NCBI RefSeq assembly: GCF_030265065.1
Contig: NC_080397.1
Span: 64,798,501 to 64,862,500, forward strand
Length of the DNA stretch: 64,000 bases
Direction of reading: 5' to 3'
Origin: Corythoichthys intestinalis
Lineage: Eukaryota > Chordata > Actinopteri > Syngnathiformes > Syngnathidae
Shown: positions 10,974-23,700 of the stretch, piece after piece
How the letters are laid out: every line of letters starts with the position of its first letter
Position numbering within the stretch: position 1 is the stretch's first letter
The notes under the pieces: generated by a model
What the model was told of the DNA's origin: nothing
The model's database searches: none
The model's input: only the letters and a program-made list of their open reading frames with translations
Made by a program: the position numbers and the translations under genes

Positions 10974-12554
10974 CAGTGGTATGAAAAAGTATCTGAGCCC
11001 TTTTCTGCATAAAATCACCATCAAATGTGATCTGATCTTTGTCAAAATAAGACAGATGAAAAAACAGTGTCTTCTTTTACTAAAACCACCCAAACATTTA
11101 TCGGTGTTTATATTTTAATGAGGATAGTATGCAAACAATGACAGAAGGGGGGGAAAATAAGCAAGTGAACCATCACATTTAATATTTTGTGCCCCCGCCC
11201 CCTTTGGCAGCAATAACTTCAACCAGACGCTTCCCGTAGCTGCAGATCAGTGTGGCGCATCGATCAGGGCTAATCTTGGCCCATTCTTCTCTACAGAACT
11301 GCTGTACTTCGGTCAGATTTTTGAGATGTCTGGCATGAATCGATGTCTTCAGGTCATGCCAAATCATCTCAGTGGGTTTCAAGTCTGGACTTTGATTTGG
11401 CCACTCCAGAACATGTATTTTTTTCTTCTGAACCCATTCTGAAGTTGATTTACTTTTATCTTGTTGCAGCATCCTTCCTCTTTTTAGCTTCAACTGTCTG
11501 ACAGATGGCCTCAGGTTTTCCTGCAAAACGTCCTTTTTAATTCATTCTTCCATTAACGACAGCAAGTCGTTGTCCTTGCCCTGAGGCAGCAAAACAGCCC
11601 CATATCATGATGCTCCCTCCACCATGGTAGGGATGAGGTGTTGATGTTGGTAACACCATTTTTCCTCCACACATGACGTTGTATTACTCCCAAACAATTC
11701 AACTTTGACTTCATCAGTCCACAAAATATTTTGCCCAAACTTCTGTGGCGTGCCTTTTTGTGAACATTAAACGAGCAACAATGTTTTTGTTTCGACAGCA
11801 GTGGCTTCCTCCGTGTAGTCCTCCCATGAACACAATTCTTGGCCATAGAGTTGATGTGTGCACAGAGGTATTGGACTGTGACAGTGATTTCTGTGAGTCT
11901 TTAGCAGACACTCTAGGGTTCTTTATGACCTCTCTGAGTATTCTGCGCTGAACTCTTGGTGTCATCTTGGGTGGACGGCCACTCCTTGGGAGAGACGCAA
12001 GAGTGCCAAACTCTCTCCATTTGCAGACAACTTCTCTGACTGTCGATTGATGAACATCCAGACTTTTAGAGATAGTTTTGTATCCCTTCCTAGCTTTATA
12101 CAAATCAACAATCCTTGATCACAGGTCTCCAGACAGCTCTGTTGAATTCACTTCAATTCAATTTTATTTGTATAGCCCTCAATCACAACAGAAGTCTCAA
12201 AGGGCTTTACAGAGGCAATATGATACACAATTAGAAATGAAGCAACAAAGATGAATAGATGCAGTTCAAGTCCTGGGTATCCCCTATCCTTAAGACCGAG
12301 CCATGATGCACATCAGTCAATGTTTCTCATCCAGACAATTCTTACCAGGTCTGTGTTTTATAGTGGGCAGGTCAGCTTTTAAAGCATTCATCACCTGACT
12401 TCAATTTATACATGTTTGGGTGGTTTTAGTGAAAGCAGACACTGTTTTTACATCTGTGTGATTTTGACAAAGATCAGATTACATTTGATGGTGATTTTAT
12501 TTTTGCAGAAATATGATGAATTTCAAAAGGTTGAGATACCTTTTCATACCACTG
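10974..12554 (-). mobile_element. Tc1/mariner transposon with broken transposase
   Basis: Inverted ends CAGTGGTATGAAAAAG (left) and its partner near 12535-12554 are flanked by TA (10972-10973, 12555-12556). The transposase is on the minus strand. The N-terminal helix-turn-helix region (MYKARKGYKTISKSLDVHQS, from 12103) includes the linker GRPPKMTPR. The C-terminal catalytic region (about 11526-11179) has VLEWPNQSPDLKP and TEMIWHDLK. It is split over three frames. The usual second-Asp block (QDNDPKHT) is deleted to QQDKSKST, so it is inactive. An L2 tail (12151-12305) is inserted near the 5' end. Confidence 0.92.
12151..12305 (-). mobile_element. L2 LINE 3' tail inserted in the Tc1 copy
   Basis: The stretch 'caattttatttgtatagccc' and 'ctcaaagggctttacagagg' matches the 3' end of the L2 copy at 7606-7745 in the same orientation. 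It interrupts the Tc1 5' region, so it inserted later. No coding sequence. Confidence 0.7.
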
Positions 12555-12755
12555 TATATACGAGCGGTCGAACGATCAGCACCCAAACAGGCAACGCAAA
12601 TTCTTTGATTATATCTGCTATATAGTAGCAAATGGCCAATCTTGAAGATAGTCCATATTGGCCCGATATATCGGCTGACCAATATGTATTCGCATTTAAC
12701 ATTTATTTTTCATTTAATCAATATTGCAAGACAAACGGCACGTGTCTGCTTTGGA

Positions 12756-12774
12756 GGGGGGGGGGGGGGGGGGG
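12756..12774 (+). repeat. Poly-G run of 19
   Basis: An uninterrupted G homopolymer. Other simple runs in the window are an 18-base C run at 19777-19794, a (CA)n tract near 40860-40881, a long T run near 31540-31569, and T and ATC runs at about 14423-14480. Confidence 0.9.
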
Positions 12775-13164
12775 ACACGTCCTCAGCGTTTTCGTTTTCG
12801 TCAACGATGACGCTTGTGAAAATAATTTGTCATCAAACAATTTTTACGAGATAAAAATGTATCTCGGGAGACTAAAATGTGACGATATGAAAACGCAACA
12901 TAGTTACTGTCATATGTTCACAATATGTCACACGTTGTACGAGTCGTTCGTTAGCCTGCATCGCAGCAGTGTTTGGGTTGTGTCACTCATGCTTCTCTCT
13001 CACAGCAGTGGTTAGGAAGTCTTTCAAGCTAGGCTGCGCGCCAGGCTTGCTTGTTTTCAAACACTCAGTAAGTTTTGTTTTCTCATCTTGGTAAGAGAGA
13101 ATATGCTTTAGCCTTCAAAGGTCTGTGCTGAGTCATCATCACACACCAAATGTAACCTTTAGCT

Positions 13165-14093
13165 CAAGGGCGTTGGTTTGCATAGGGACATAACAATGGC
13201 AACGTTTCAGGATGCTCAACTTGTCCCTACCAACCTTTAAGCAACTTTATTTGAAATATGTAATGATTATAATTGATGATAATTATTAATGATAATAATT
13301 TATAATGTCTTCACATATGTTGTAAGAATAGAACTGACCCTTCCATTATGAAGTGAATTACTGTATTTTCATTATGTTCAGACTTACATTCACCCCTTTT
13401 CACTTGCTGAATGTGCCAGTCCATTTAGACCCCTCAAACGCACGTTTGATTGGCCGATGACTAGAACACACAAACACGCACACTCACACAACCCTGACAG
13501 AAATACATGTCAACATGCCGCCTCCTCCACCCCCTTCAAAGAAGAGGGATTTTAGAATTTTTTTATCAGCCCGCAGCAGCAGCAGCAGCCACTATAAGTA
13601 GATGTCAGTGTTGTGGAGGTGGGGAACACGCCACTAATTTGACTACTGAAAGTCCGACCTGTATCACAGTTAGCATAACATTAAACTGTGTGAACTTGCT
13701 AACCTGCAAAACTCGAGTAGGAAGCAGCTTAGAAATAAGTGTCCCCCTGTACAGTATGTGTTTCACTGTGCATTTATTTGATCCATCATTCATTTAAAAT
13801 ATGCAGACATTCCCCTCCCCCCAAAAAATAAATAGCACACACCAAAAAAACCCACTGCAAATTTCCTTTATATGACGAAGGGGGATTTCCCCCAATTTCT
13901 CCCTTGGAAATAACCATTTTAACTTTTTTCATTTTTACGTAGGCATCAGCATATTCGTGAGGAATGTAGCCCTGACCCCCCATTCACCCAATCTGTTTGG
14001 TGTTATTAATGTCCCGTCCCCAGCAAAAAGTGTATATGCAGGTTATGCTGTTATGGCGTCCCTACCAATGTTGAGACCAAACCTATGCCCTTG
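13165..14093. mobile_element. hAT transposon, non-autonomous (inverted sibling of 6002-7161)
   Basis: Ends CAAGGGCGTTGGTTTG and, inverted, CAAGGGCATAGGTTTGG. An 8-bp TSD, ctttagct/ctttagcg, has one mismatch (13157-13164, 14094-14101). The interior is homologous to the reverse complement of 6002-7161, for example the 'cagtttagtgttatgctaac' region. No transposase frame. Confidence 0.85.
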
Positions 14094-14101
14094 CTTTAGC
14101 G

Positions 14102-15131
14102 TTAGCATATAGAGTGGCGTGTGTCCTCCTCGGGTAACTTTTTTTCTCCGTGCCGTTCGTGGCGTCCAGCTGGTTATAATTCATTGAAAATAATGTGTAT
14201 CGGCATCACCAAGTTGGCGTTGTGCTTTTAGACGCTACAATATGTGCTCGTCTGTCAATCTTCATTCCAAATTGTTTTACATTTCGATTAAAACTTTTGA
14301 ATTTTACAGACGAAAACAACATGAGTATTCATCGACAAAAACTAGGCAAAGATTTGTATTTTCCTTCAAAAGACGAAGATGAAAAGGGCTACTAAAAACA
14401 ACACTGGTCTTCAGCAAAATACTTTTTTTTTTTTTTTTTTTTTTATTATTATTATCATCATCATCATTATCATCACCATTTGTCGTTGAAAATAACTTTT
14501 ACAGCAGAAAACACATGACTGAAAACAGCTGCCATTTCACGGAACACAGTACGGGAAGAAGGATGTCATTCTGTGGTCTATCTTTAGCCATAACATATAT
14601 CAAAAATCAACACAAAATAACAAAACTATTGCTCCCGGGTGTTGTTTCATGTGACATTTTCTGCTGTGGTTTAATGAGAGGGGAAAAAAAGGTTTGGAAA
14701 GGAGGCGGTACAACGACATGGGACAGATGAGTGATGCTTGTTTTTCCCCCCCCCACCAAATAAAGGATAAATATTATTGAAGTACACCCCCCCCCCCCAA
14801 AAAAAGAAAAAAAAAGAAAGAAAAGGGCAACAAGAGATCATGCATGCAGGAAAAAAAAGGAAAAATATAAGTCAACAGTGGTGGTGGTAATTTCTTTTTT
14901 TTTTTTGTGGTGACAAATAAAGCACAGTCAAGTGCTGCTATCAAACAAACACTCTTTTAGTAGCAATCTGTTCAAAGCATAGGCAGGCAGGGTTTCCCAA
15001 ACAAAAAAAGTCATTACTGCGATAACAAAATAAAGAACAATAACTATTACAGGACACATTGTTGTCACCCGAAATGTTGAACGGATAAAGCCGTAATATT
15101 GCTGGTGGTACTGTACATATACTGTATATGC
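14102..15131. other. Low-complexity gap
   Basis: No gene or classifiable element. Contents are a T run plus ATC-rich microsatellite (14423-14480), C and A runs around 14745-14815, and AT-rich unique sequence. Confidence 0.5.
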
Positions 15132-15422
15132 TAGTGATGTCCCGATCACCCGAATCCGCCGGGTTACTCAATTTTGAGGATCTGCCGATCCGAGAGCAGA
15201 AAAAACAATTTCCGCACCACAGAAACGATCACTCTCGCTCGTTGCTATTTGAACGTTAGCTTCCCGCAACAGCCGCATGTGGAATATTTTGTTGCCCCTT
15301 AACATATAAAAACAAATAAATCCATTTTAAAAACCCAATTTTTTTCACCCGATTCCAATCCTCCGAAAATTTGGCTATGTGGCCCGATTTCCAATCATGC
15401 GATCCGATTAGGGACATCCCTA
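15132..15422. mobile_element. hAT-type MITE, 291 bp
   Basis: Ends TAGTGATGTCCCGATC and, on the right, ATTAGGGACATCCCTA are inverted repeats. The flanking 8-mers gtatatgc and aaatatac match at five of eight positions, an eroded TSD. The same end type bounds the larger element at 54275-56005. Confidence 0.7.
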
Positions 15423-15935
15423 AAATATACAGTTTATCAGTGGTTCTTGATCTTGCTAAAGGTAGCGAACCCCACGAGTTTCACATTCACCAAACACATG
15501 AGATTTTTTGTCAAATATTTCTAAGCTGGCAAGCTCATATGGAAGCAAATTTCTACCCATTTTGACAGCATGTGTTAAATCTGAATCAACAAGTCTTTTA
15601 TACCTTATATCAAGTGCAAGTCTACCTTCCACTGAGCAAAGCAGTTTCTGAGGACTAGCAAATGAAAGAAAGTCTTTACATTTGGGGCAAACCATGTACA
15701 AAACCTTCTGTAAAATGTCACTTTGCCAAGATTTAGACAGTGCACGAAAATGGGACATTGCGTATCCTAACCTTCGCCGAACTCGAGACTAACCCACTGA
15801 ACCCCTGGGGCTCGATCAAACCAAGTCTGCTCAAGAACCACTGAGATTATACAGTATATAACATTGCTTTAGTCACATTTTTACCACGCGTTTAGTAGAA
15901 AGTTGTACTTTTTAAGTAGGGTTTAGTGTTGTGGG

Positions 15936-16652
15936 TAGGCATGTGCAGGTTACCGGTTTTAAGGTATACCGTGATATGAAAACGTCAAGGTTTCAAAACC
16001 GAAAAAAATTTCCGTCATACCGTCCCTATGCTATTAGCTATTTTTTATGTCCCAAAAATGCAGGGTTCAACCGTAACCCGTTAAGTTTTTGCTTAGTGTC
16101 AGTGTTGGTTGGAGGACATAAAACACCTGAACTTTTTCCCCCCTCAAAGAAAATGAAGTCGCTGGTATGGGAGTACTTCGGGTACAGGAACGGTACAGAC
16201 AGTTGCGGCTTAGGCGGGCCAACCGAGATGTAAAACTTGTTTACGGGGGGTGGCTACCAATGAAGGCAATATCTGCAATATTATTTCACATTTATACAAA
16301 ATGAAAAGTTTGTAAACGCTGTCATGAATGTTTCCAACTAGCTCCAAGAGTTAACTCCAGCATGTGTAGTGTGTCTAGCAGTGGTAAAACATACTTGTTA
16401 ACGATGCAGATAACATGGCTAATTAGCACGCCAATTTAATTGTATTTATAGTATTTTATTTTATTTAACTTAACATTATACTTGTACTTATTCTACCAAT
16501 TTGATAATATGTTAAAATAAAAATTCTGTTAAATAGAGAAGTTTTTTTTTTTTTTTTTGTAACCCAGAAAATAATCAAAACAAAATATCTTAGAGCTGTA
16601 ATTGCAATATCGGGAAATTTTTGCATAAAGTTATCATACCGTCACATGCCTA
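15936..16652. mobile_element. hAT transposon, non-autonomous, 717 bp
   Basis: Ends TAGGCATGTGCAGGTTACCG and, inverted, TAGGCATGTGACGG. A perfect 8-bp TSD gttgtggg lies at 15928-15935 and 16653-16660. A closely related copy is at 55050-55641. No transposase. Confidence 0.92.
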
Positions 16653-16660
16653 GTTGTGGG

Positions 16661-18348
16661 GATTCAATCACACAACAAGTATTTTTTCTGAAAAATGTTG
16701 AATCGTGACAAAATTGTTATGTATTTACTTTGATACAAGAAAATATTCTTTATTAGTTTGTGTTGCAATGCTGAATTTTTTTGGACTTCCAATCAGTTTT
16801 TACAAGATATGTTTTGCCAATACCGATCCGATCCCAATATTTTTAGACCGGTAAAAATAATGCAATAAATTCTATATTTTGCGTTAAACCAAGCTCTGAA
16901 CGTTACTAGAATTCGTTTTCAAAGAGCAGTAGTCTCACTCAGCGGACATATTTGCCTCGGCAGCAGTCGAGAAGCACCGCGGTACTGAAAACACGCCACT
17001 ACCGGATCGGATCCCATCTCGTCACCAAATCTGATATGGTCCGACACTCCAAAAATAGTATCCGTATCGACTCCCTAGTTATCATTGTTATGAAAAAGTA
17101 GTGTTGTTATAAGAATAGTCACATTACTAAAGCCATCAAGTTATTAACATTGAACAAGATCATTCAATTACAATATATTTTGAGAAAATAGTGTTTCATG
17201 AGAATTTTATTTTGAGAAGATGTTGCAACATTTTTGAGAAATGTCCTACTTTGGGAAATAATAAATTGAGTTTACCTGCCAAGATCTTTTTTTTTTTCTT
17301 TTCTTTTCGCAATGTTACAAGAGACTCTTTTCATCTAATATTTCTAGAAAAATACATAAATAGAATCGAGTCTTGACTGAAGAAAAACGCTCAGGTCTTT
17401 TCTTTAAAAGTCGTTAATTTATGTTTTACAAGAATAGCATTATACAGTTCCAAGATGAAGACAAATCTTTGTCAAAAAAGGGGGGAAAATATTGTGGTTT
17501 TCATCAAAGTTGTGGATTGCCAACTCCATAGACAGCATGTACTTTCTTATCCAATATTAACATATCAAATGTTACAGCACATACATTACAGCACTAGAAC
17601 ATGAACACCCTGCCATGATCCAGAATGACCCTCGGTTTGGGAAACCCTGCTTTCTGGGAAATAAAAATCTTTTTTTAATAGGCCACTTTTATAATAAAGG
17701 TCTTACATTTCTGAGACGTAATTCAATAAAACTCTTTTTGAAAAATAATTCTATGTATACTTATTTTTAAATACTTTAGTACAGCACCCTTGTTGTGTCC
17801 CCCCCAAAAGCACCTAATCTAACAAGGACCACAATAAACCTGAAAATTGGGGAGCCAATCGGGTGGAGGCTTGTCATTAGTTAGCGTGGATGTCACGCGC
17901 GCACAAATAAAACTCCCACAGGACTGGAGAGCCCCAGAAAAAATTGGGTTGCGCCAATGTTGTCAACTCTGTAGTCAAAATGACCTTCCCAAGGCTGGGG
18001 TAAGGAGGACAGCCATCGTTTTGTTTTTTGCCGGTAAAGTATGTGCTTGCAACCCTTTCACAGAGGAATGGACTCTGTTGCCAGGGATCCAGAACCTACT
18101 TGAGTGTTTGATTTGCTCTCGAGCAGAAAGTGGAACCTCGGGTGTAAATGAACGCCAGTTCGTCACCAGGGGTGGGGGGCCACAAACTTCAAGTCAGGTG
18201 AGCTCCTCTGATTGGCTCTCCAGTAAAGAGCATCTTCTGTCTGAGACTACAAGTCAGGTGAGCTCCTCTGATGGGCTTTTAACCAGGAAATACAACCGCA
18301 GTGATCTGTCTTGAGCTGAACTTCTATCAAATGTACAATCAATGTATA
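16661..18348. other. Non-coding stretch beyond the purb 3' end
   Basis: Around 16815-17080 are degenerate hAT-like ends ('ccgatccgatccc' and 'gtatccgtatcgactcc'). The rest is AT-rich. From 17847 an open frame of 155 codons shows no family resemblance and is not called. It contains a direct repeat, 'caggtgagctcctctgat' (18195 and 18256). Part could be purb 3' untranslated sequence. Confidence 0.35.
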
Positions 18349-18354
18349 TTTATT
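18349..18354 (-). terminator. Possible purb polyadenylation signal
   Basis: TTTATT on the plus strand is AATAAA on the purb strand, about 265 nt past the stop codon. Vertebrate PURB transcripts often have longer 3' regions, so this may not be the main site. Confidence 0.3.
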
Positions 18355-18618
18355 CATATATAGATATTCTCAATCAATAGAGGCATCTCATATACAGGAC
18401 TTTTTCTAGAACATCCACCTAAGCTTTTTCTTGTTATATAGCACTATATAGACACTAAATTCTCAGTTTTAGATATTTCATTTGACTTCCGCGTTTGAAA
18501 ATAGTTCCGATTCGTCATGCAGGTAATGGTCGCTCCTCTCTCTCGCTCTCGTTTATCTCCCAGCTGTTGTCATCTGGAGTATGAAAAGAAACAAAGTTAT
18601 CCGTGAGTCGTTCGTCCG

Positions 18619-19584
18619 TCAATCGTCGTCCACGTCGTCGCCCTCGGACTCCTCCGCCGGGGCCCGGCGCTCGAAGCCCTTGTCCCGGTGGCGCTCCTGG
18701 ATCTCCTTCATCTCCTCGGCGTAGCGGCTGAACGCTCCGCCGAACTTGGCCCAGGCCTTGAAGGGTATCGTGATTGAGTTCCTGTAGCTGGGCTTCACCT
18801 CGCTCACCCGCAAGAACACGCCGTACTTGTTGGAGCCCACGTCGAAGAAGAAACGCTTGGAGTCCACCATGATGGAGGTGCCCTCCGGGAGGTCGCCGTA
18901 GCCCACCGCCCCTCCCGCGCCGACGCCGGCGGTCAGCTCGTCGTCGTCGCCGCCGTAGTCGTCGATCAACTTGGCCAAGGCGTCGCGGAACTCTATCAAG
19001 CCCTGGGCCGGCAAGGCGATGGTCTGGCCGGCCTGCATGCCGGGGATGCCCCCCGCGCCGACCGAGAAGCCCGGGCCTCGGTTGACCGTCTGGCGGATGC
19101 GGAGGAAGCGACCCCGCTGGTTCTCCTTTAGGTCGAGGTAGTATTTGCGATTCTCTCTCACCAAGAACTCGCTCTTCAAAGCCCGCCGAGGCCCGCTGTC
19201 ATCGCCGCCCGCCGACTGGGCGATCTGCTCCGGAGTGCTAGGCCCCAGCTGGGCGTAGTGCTCGATGAAATCCCCGAGGTAGTCGCGGAACTCGGCCGCC
19301 ACCGACATGGACAGCGTCAGCCGACTCTTGGAGCCCCCGGCGCCGACCTCGGCGATTTTAATGAACCGGCCTTTGGCGTTTTGCTTCACGTCAAGGTAGA
19401 AGCGTTTGTTTTGAATGTCCAGCCGCTTCGAAGCCAGCTCCTGCGTCTCGGGCTCCCGCTGGTAATGCCCGAAGCCGCCGCCGCCGCCGCCACCGCTACC
19501 ACCTCCGCCGCCACCCCCTCCTCCTCCTCCGCCGCCACCGCCGCTGCTTCCTCCGCGCTCACTTCCACTGTCCCCGTCCGCCAT
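18619..19584 (-). CDS. purb: Pur-beta, purine-rich element binding protein B
   Basis: A single-stranded DNA and RNA binding protein that recognises purine-rich elements. It acts in the nucleus as a transcription regulator and in the cytoplasm on mRNA. The 321-residue frame is one uninterrupted exon, as is usual for PUR genes. It begins [12 protein letters not shown] at the ATG ending at 19584; codons just upstream lack an ATG. After a long glycine tract (about residues 15-37) come three PUR repeats at about 48-112, 134-210 and 231-295. Diagnostic text includes [40 protein letters not shown] and [20 protein letters not shown]. The tail is acidic ([11 protein letters not shown]). PURB is preferred over PURA because of ADGDSGSER, the GGSKSR stretch and the absence of the PURA glutamine-rich tail. 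It is divergent from h2az2, with which it may share a promoter region. The glycine tract is longer than I remember for mammalian PURB. Confidence 0.97.
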   Translation of the reverse strand: MADGDSGSERGGSSGGGGGGGGGGGGGGGSGGGGGGGFGHYQREPETQELASKRLDIQNKRFYLDVKQNAKGRFIKIAEVGAGGSKSRLTLSMSVAAEFRDYLGDFIEHYAQLGPSTPEQIAQSAGGDDSGPRRALKSEFLVRENRKYYLDLKENQRGRFLRIRQTVNRGPGFSVGAGGIPGMQAGQTIALPAQGLIEFRDALAKLIDDYGGDDDELTAGVGAGGAVGYGDLPEGTSIMVDSKRFFFDVGSNKYGVFLRVSEVKPSYRNSITIPFKAWAKFGGAFSRYAEEMKEIQERHRDKGFERRAPAEESEGDDVDDD

Positions 19585-19685
19585 CTTCGCCACCAGCAGC
19601 CCGTCTCTGCGTATCTTTGACCCCCACCCGCTATGCGAGCGCTAGCTCGCGGAAGAACGAAATCGGACGCCGGATATTGGACGCT

Positions 19686-20351
19686 GGTTGGGCGCCACGG
19701 TTGCCAATCCTTGCATAGGTTCAAATCTTGCCTTTCTGTTCGTGGATTCCCTTGCCCTTCAAGTTGAACGTTAACGCCCCCCCCCCCCCCCCCCTCAGTG
19801 ACGCCGCAGCGTGTATCGCATTTACGTTAAAGTGAAGTGTTACGCAACAAGAGGGTGTTTTAACAATTTAGCAGTGTTTATAGCTGTGCGCTAAACCTGC
19901 ACATTTGAAAAGGCTTCGTATCCACACGTGATATACACAATTATCAAGTCCTATAATGTGTATTTTGTACATTTTTCAGAAAATTGTGCCCCAGTCTAAA
20001 TCCTGCCTACTTGAAAGAAATAACTGGATACTGAATCCAGATTGGTCGTCACTTTTGCCAATCCTAACGAAGCTTCCATCTCGTAATGCCTATTCGCTGA
20101 GTACCTTGTCCGTCAAGTGCAACGTCATCGACCCTTTTTGAGCCGCTTTGCGTTTATTTTATTTACCGTCGAAAACGACCACGTGCTCAAGTCGCACTGT
20201 TTCTTTTTAACACTGATGTACAGTTTTAGCTGTCAAGTTTTTTTTAAATGGACAACTAAAATATTGTATTTTAGGACAAAGGAAGGCCTTCCGGGCCAAG
20301 TCCCGTCTACTCTAGGTACTGAATACTGATTGGGCTCCACTATTGCCAATC
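19686..20351. promoter_or_regulatory. Divergent purb/h2az2 promoter region with three paired CCAAT modules
   Basis: A 24-nt module with an ATTGG-type box, a central CAC and a CCAATC box in the opposite sense occurs three times with identical internal spacing: 19686-19709 (GGTTGG...CCAATC), 20040-20063 and 20328-20351 (GATTGG...CCAATC). More CCAAT or ATTGG motifs follow at about 20376, 20418 and 20528. CCAAT boxes bind NF-Y and are common in histone-gene promoters. The modules lie between the two start codons. Transcription start sites cannot be placed from sequence alone. Confidence 0.55.
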
Positions 20352-20714
20352 TACCTCATATTAGTTTATTTGTACTTCCATTGGCTAATTCTGTTGACTG
20401 TCGAAGTGATTGTGAACGCCCATTGGAAGTACACTCACGTTCCAAGAACCGCCTACCTGACGTGTGCAAAAGACAGGCGGGAGTACAGTCGGTTGGGGGG
20501 ATGGGAGAACACTGTGCAAACTGCGCGCTGATTGGTCAAATAGAAGACTTGGAGGAACAACGCGCAATCTGGTTGGACGCCTAGGCTCCCAATACGACTT
20601 TCCTCACAAAAAAAAATACTTGTGAAAAGGGGTCGTTATTGTTTCTTAACCCTGGGAATTTATCTGAAATAATCGCAACCATCTCGGTGCGTCAATCAAA
20701 TCAAGCAGTGGAAA

Positions 20715-23700
20715 ATGGTACGTACGACTCAACTAGTATAACAAGCACGCAGCGGGACGGAGGTGTACTCATGAAAATGAATATTCCTCGTAACTCGCAA
20801 GAAAGTCCCGCTTAGAATTACTAGGTGTTTGGCTAACTGTACCCGCTATACTGTTAGCATGAACGGAGACGCCTAGAGTCCGAGATCATATTCTAAGTGT
20901 TATTTTCAAATGGCTTTTCATTAAAGAATAAAGCGCACTTTTATTTTATAACGGTTTTCTGTTACATTACAAAGGAGATTTTGGGTTGGCAACTCTGTTG
21001 GTTAATATTTTCATTTTAGGTGCTGCTACATCAGTTTTGAAGTGTTGCATTTATTAAAATCGACAAACATTTTTGTGTTTTACAATTTCATTTGTCCTAG
21101 GAATTTCCTAATCTTATATATATTATTTCTAGTTTTATTGTGTATTTTCTGGTTACAGTACTTATTTTTTATATATATATAATTTGAGGTTTTCACAGCT
21201 GTCACAATCTCATGCTAATACAAGTGCCACACTTGTCTCACTACTGTATAACAATCATTAAGTATCATTTTGTAAAGCTCCAATTAGTAGTAGTAGTAGT
21301 GTAGAAAGTTGTGCCTAGAAAGCTCGGCGTGATCATTCATTTTGCTTGCGATTTCACAACCAGAATTGCTTGGAGAAAAAAGTGTTATGTGTTCCTTGAT
21401 GCATTGTTTTGGGTGGGAAAACAAACAGCCAGATTTGAGTGCCAACTTTGTTTTCTTCATTCAAACTAACAAGTGTTTTGTGTATGTTCCTGATAATGTG
21501 AATGAACAATATCTACAGGCTGGTGGCAAGGCAGGAAAAGACAGCGGTAAAGCCAAGGCCAAAGCGGTGTCCCGTTCACAGAGGGCCGGTTTGCAGGTGA
21601 GTGACTCGTAACATCCCACTTTCAGACAGGAGCCTTAGACAGGGGTCGACAATATCAATATTTAAAACAGTCAGGGCCACCAGAATCCTCCAACCACTGG
21701 TCCAGTGAGGCCAGGAAAAATAATGCGTTGATTCAAAAAAAAAACCAAAACCTTTTCTCATGAATTCCCAGTGGTTTCATTTTTTTTTTATGATGTTACA
21801 CTATCCTGATCAAAGACAACCTTACAGTCCATGCAGCCAGCCGTTGCGCTTCGTGAGGTGTAAACACCTCGTTCGCTCGCTCGATCGCGCGCAACCTGAT
21901 TAATGCTGCTAGTTGATTGTCAGTATCTCAGTATCCACCTAACGTTGTACTACAAGACGACATTTTTCTGAAAACCCCAGCACCTGGCCAAGCACCAGGG
22001 GGAAAGAAAGACCACTCAAGAAAGAGACAGTTACCGGAAGAGTTGAGGAAAAGCGAAATCCAATATGAAAAGAAATGTTTCAGCCCCAGTGCCGAGACAG
22101 CTGGAATTGGCTTGGCTCCGATGAGACAACAAATACTCGAGTAACACGAGTTTAAAAACTGATCCGAGTAATTTTATTCACCTCGAGGAATCGTTTAATT
22201 TTGCCAGCTCTAAGCATCCAGTTTTGCCCGGAAAACGCGCTGACGTGCGTAGAGGAAGAAGCAATAAAAAATAAAAACTTACGGCAGCCGACAGCCACTA
22301 CAAACTAAGCCAACATTGCTAAAGACTACGCCTGCATGATGCTAGTTTGGCATCAGGTAGTGTCCGATGCGTCTCATAGATATAGCATGCATTTAGGACT
22401 AGATGCGAAATGACAGACTCGGCCGCGTCTGGGCAGCGTTAGTAAACAGCCGCCATCTTTAAGCAGGAGACTTCTCATCGCCAATAAATATAATGTTACT
22501 GTCCCATGCTCACGTAACGTTAGCCCTTCGGAGGGCTAGGTTTCTATTGATTATGCCCACTGTTGATGCATGGCTAACGTGTCTTACATACAGGCTTTAT
22601 TTAATCTGTAAAAACATAGCGCTGTAGAGTGATGAGGGTGTAAAATGAAAACATAATAAAGCTAACTGTCAGTTTTAGCTCAGTAGTCATTGCTGAATAA
22701 ATGTGCTCCAATACAGCAGGTATCATACATTTATTTTGAGCACTGCAAAAACTCCAAATCCTACCAGTACTTACAGTTTAGACTAACTTAAAACTTAACT
22801 TAAAAATAATATAAAAAGGACACAAATGGAAACTAAATTGAAACACGTGGGAAAAACACATAGCTTTCAAGTGATGTGTGTTATCAAGTGTAATTACATT
22901 TTTAGGTAAGAAATATGTTTATATATATATATATAAAGGTCTAGAAGTTTTTTGAGTGAAAGCAGTGAATTTTTTTTTCTAGTCACATCTTAGATGCAAT
23001 TGTTGGCTGTTTTCAACAATGTACATCGAAAATAAAGACATTGATTGACTGAAAAATGGTTCAATATTGGATTAAATGTATTTTTTTCTCATGTATATGT
23101 AGAATTGCTCTTTACCTAAAAAAAAAAAAAAAAAAAAAGGTTTTATCCAATTACTCAATTAATCGATAGAATTTTCAGTCGATTACTAAAATATTCGATA
23201 ACTGCAGCCCTAGTTTACTGTGAGGTGTGTAGATCAATGCCCACATATGCAGACAAGTAAGTTAGAGAAAAGTGAATGAGTATGAAACCTATAGTATGAA
23301 TATAACGTGTGATAATTCATCTGCATGATAACGTTGTGGCATTAGCAGTGCAATGACAGTGACATCATTTCAATGCAAACTCGAGTAATGGTGACAGTTC
23401 TTGGAAAGAAACGGTGTCTGTTTGTTTTGGCTGGTAGCGCTTGGAAGAGGTTGAAGAGGTGGAAGCTCTGGGTGTGTCTATAGTCTTTTATAGCGTGCAT
23501 ATTAGAGCATAGGCTGATTATCGTCGCCGAAATGTGGAAATCTGACATGTACCTGCCTTTTTTTTTTTTTTAATCCGACCAGCCGATAGAAAGAATCGAT
23601 TGAAAATTGTTGTTTTTTTCAACTGAGATGCACTAGTATTCACTAGAGGTGGGAATCTTGGGCACCTAACGATTGGATTACGATTCAGAGGCTACAATTC

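Noticed and set aside
17847-18314. 155-codon open frame
   Set aside because: No family resemblance, no codon bias, and it contains a direct repeat; it lies where purb 3' non-coding sequence is expected.
19585-19593. Three extra codons upstream of the purb ATG
   Set aside because: The first of them is GTG. The ATG at 19584 gives the conserved MADGDSG start.
20330-20584. 84-codon open frame between purb and h2az2
   Set aside because: It overlaps the CCAAT-rich promoter zone and has no recognisable protein features.
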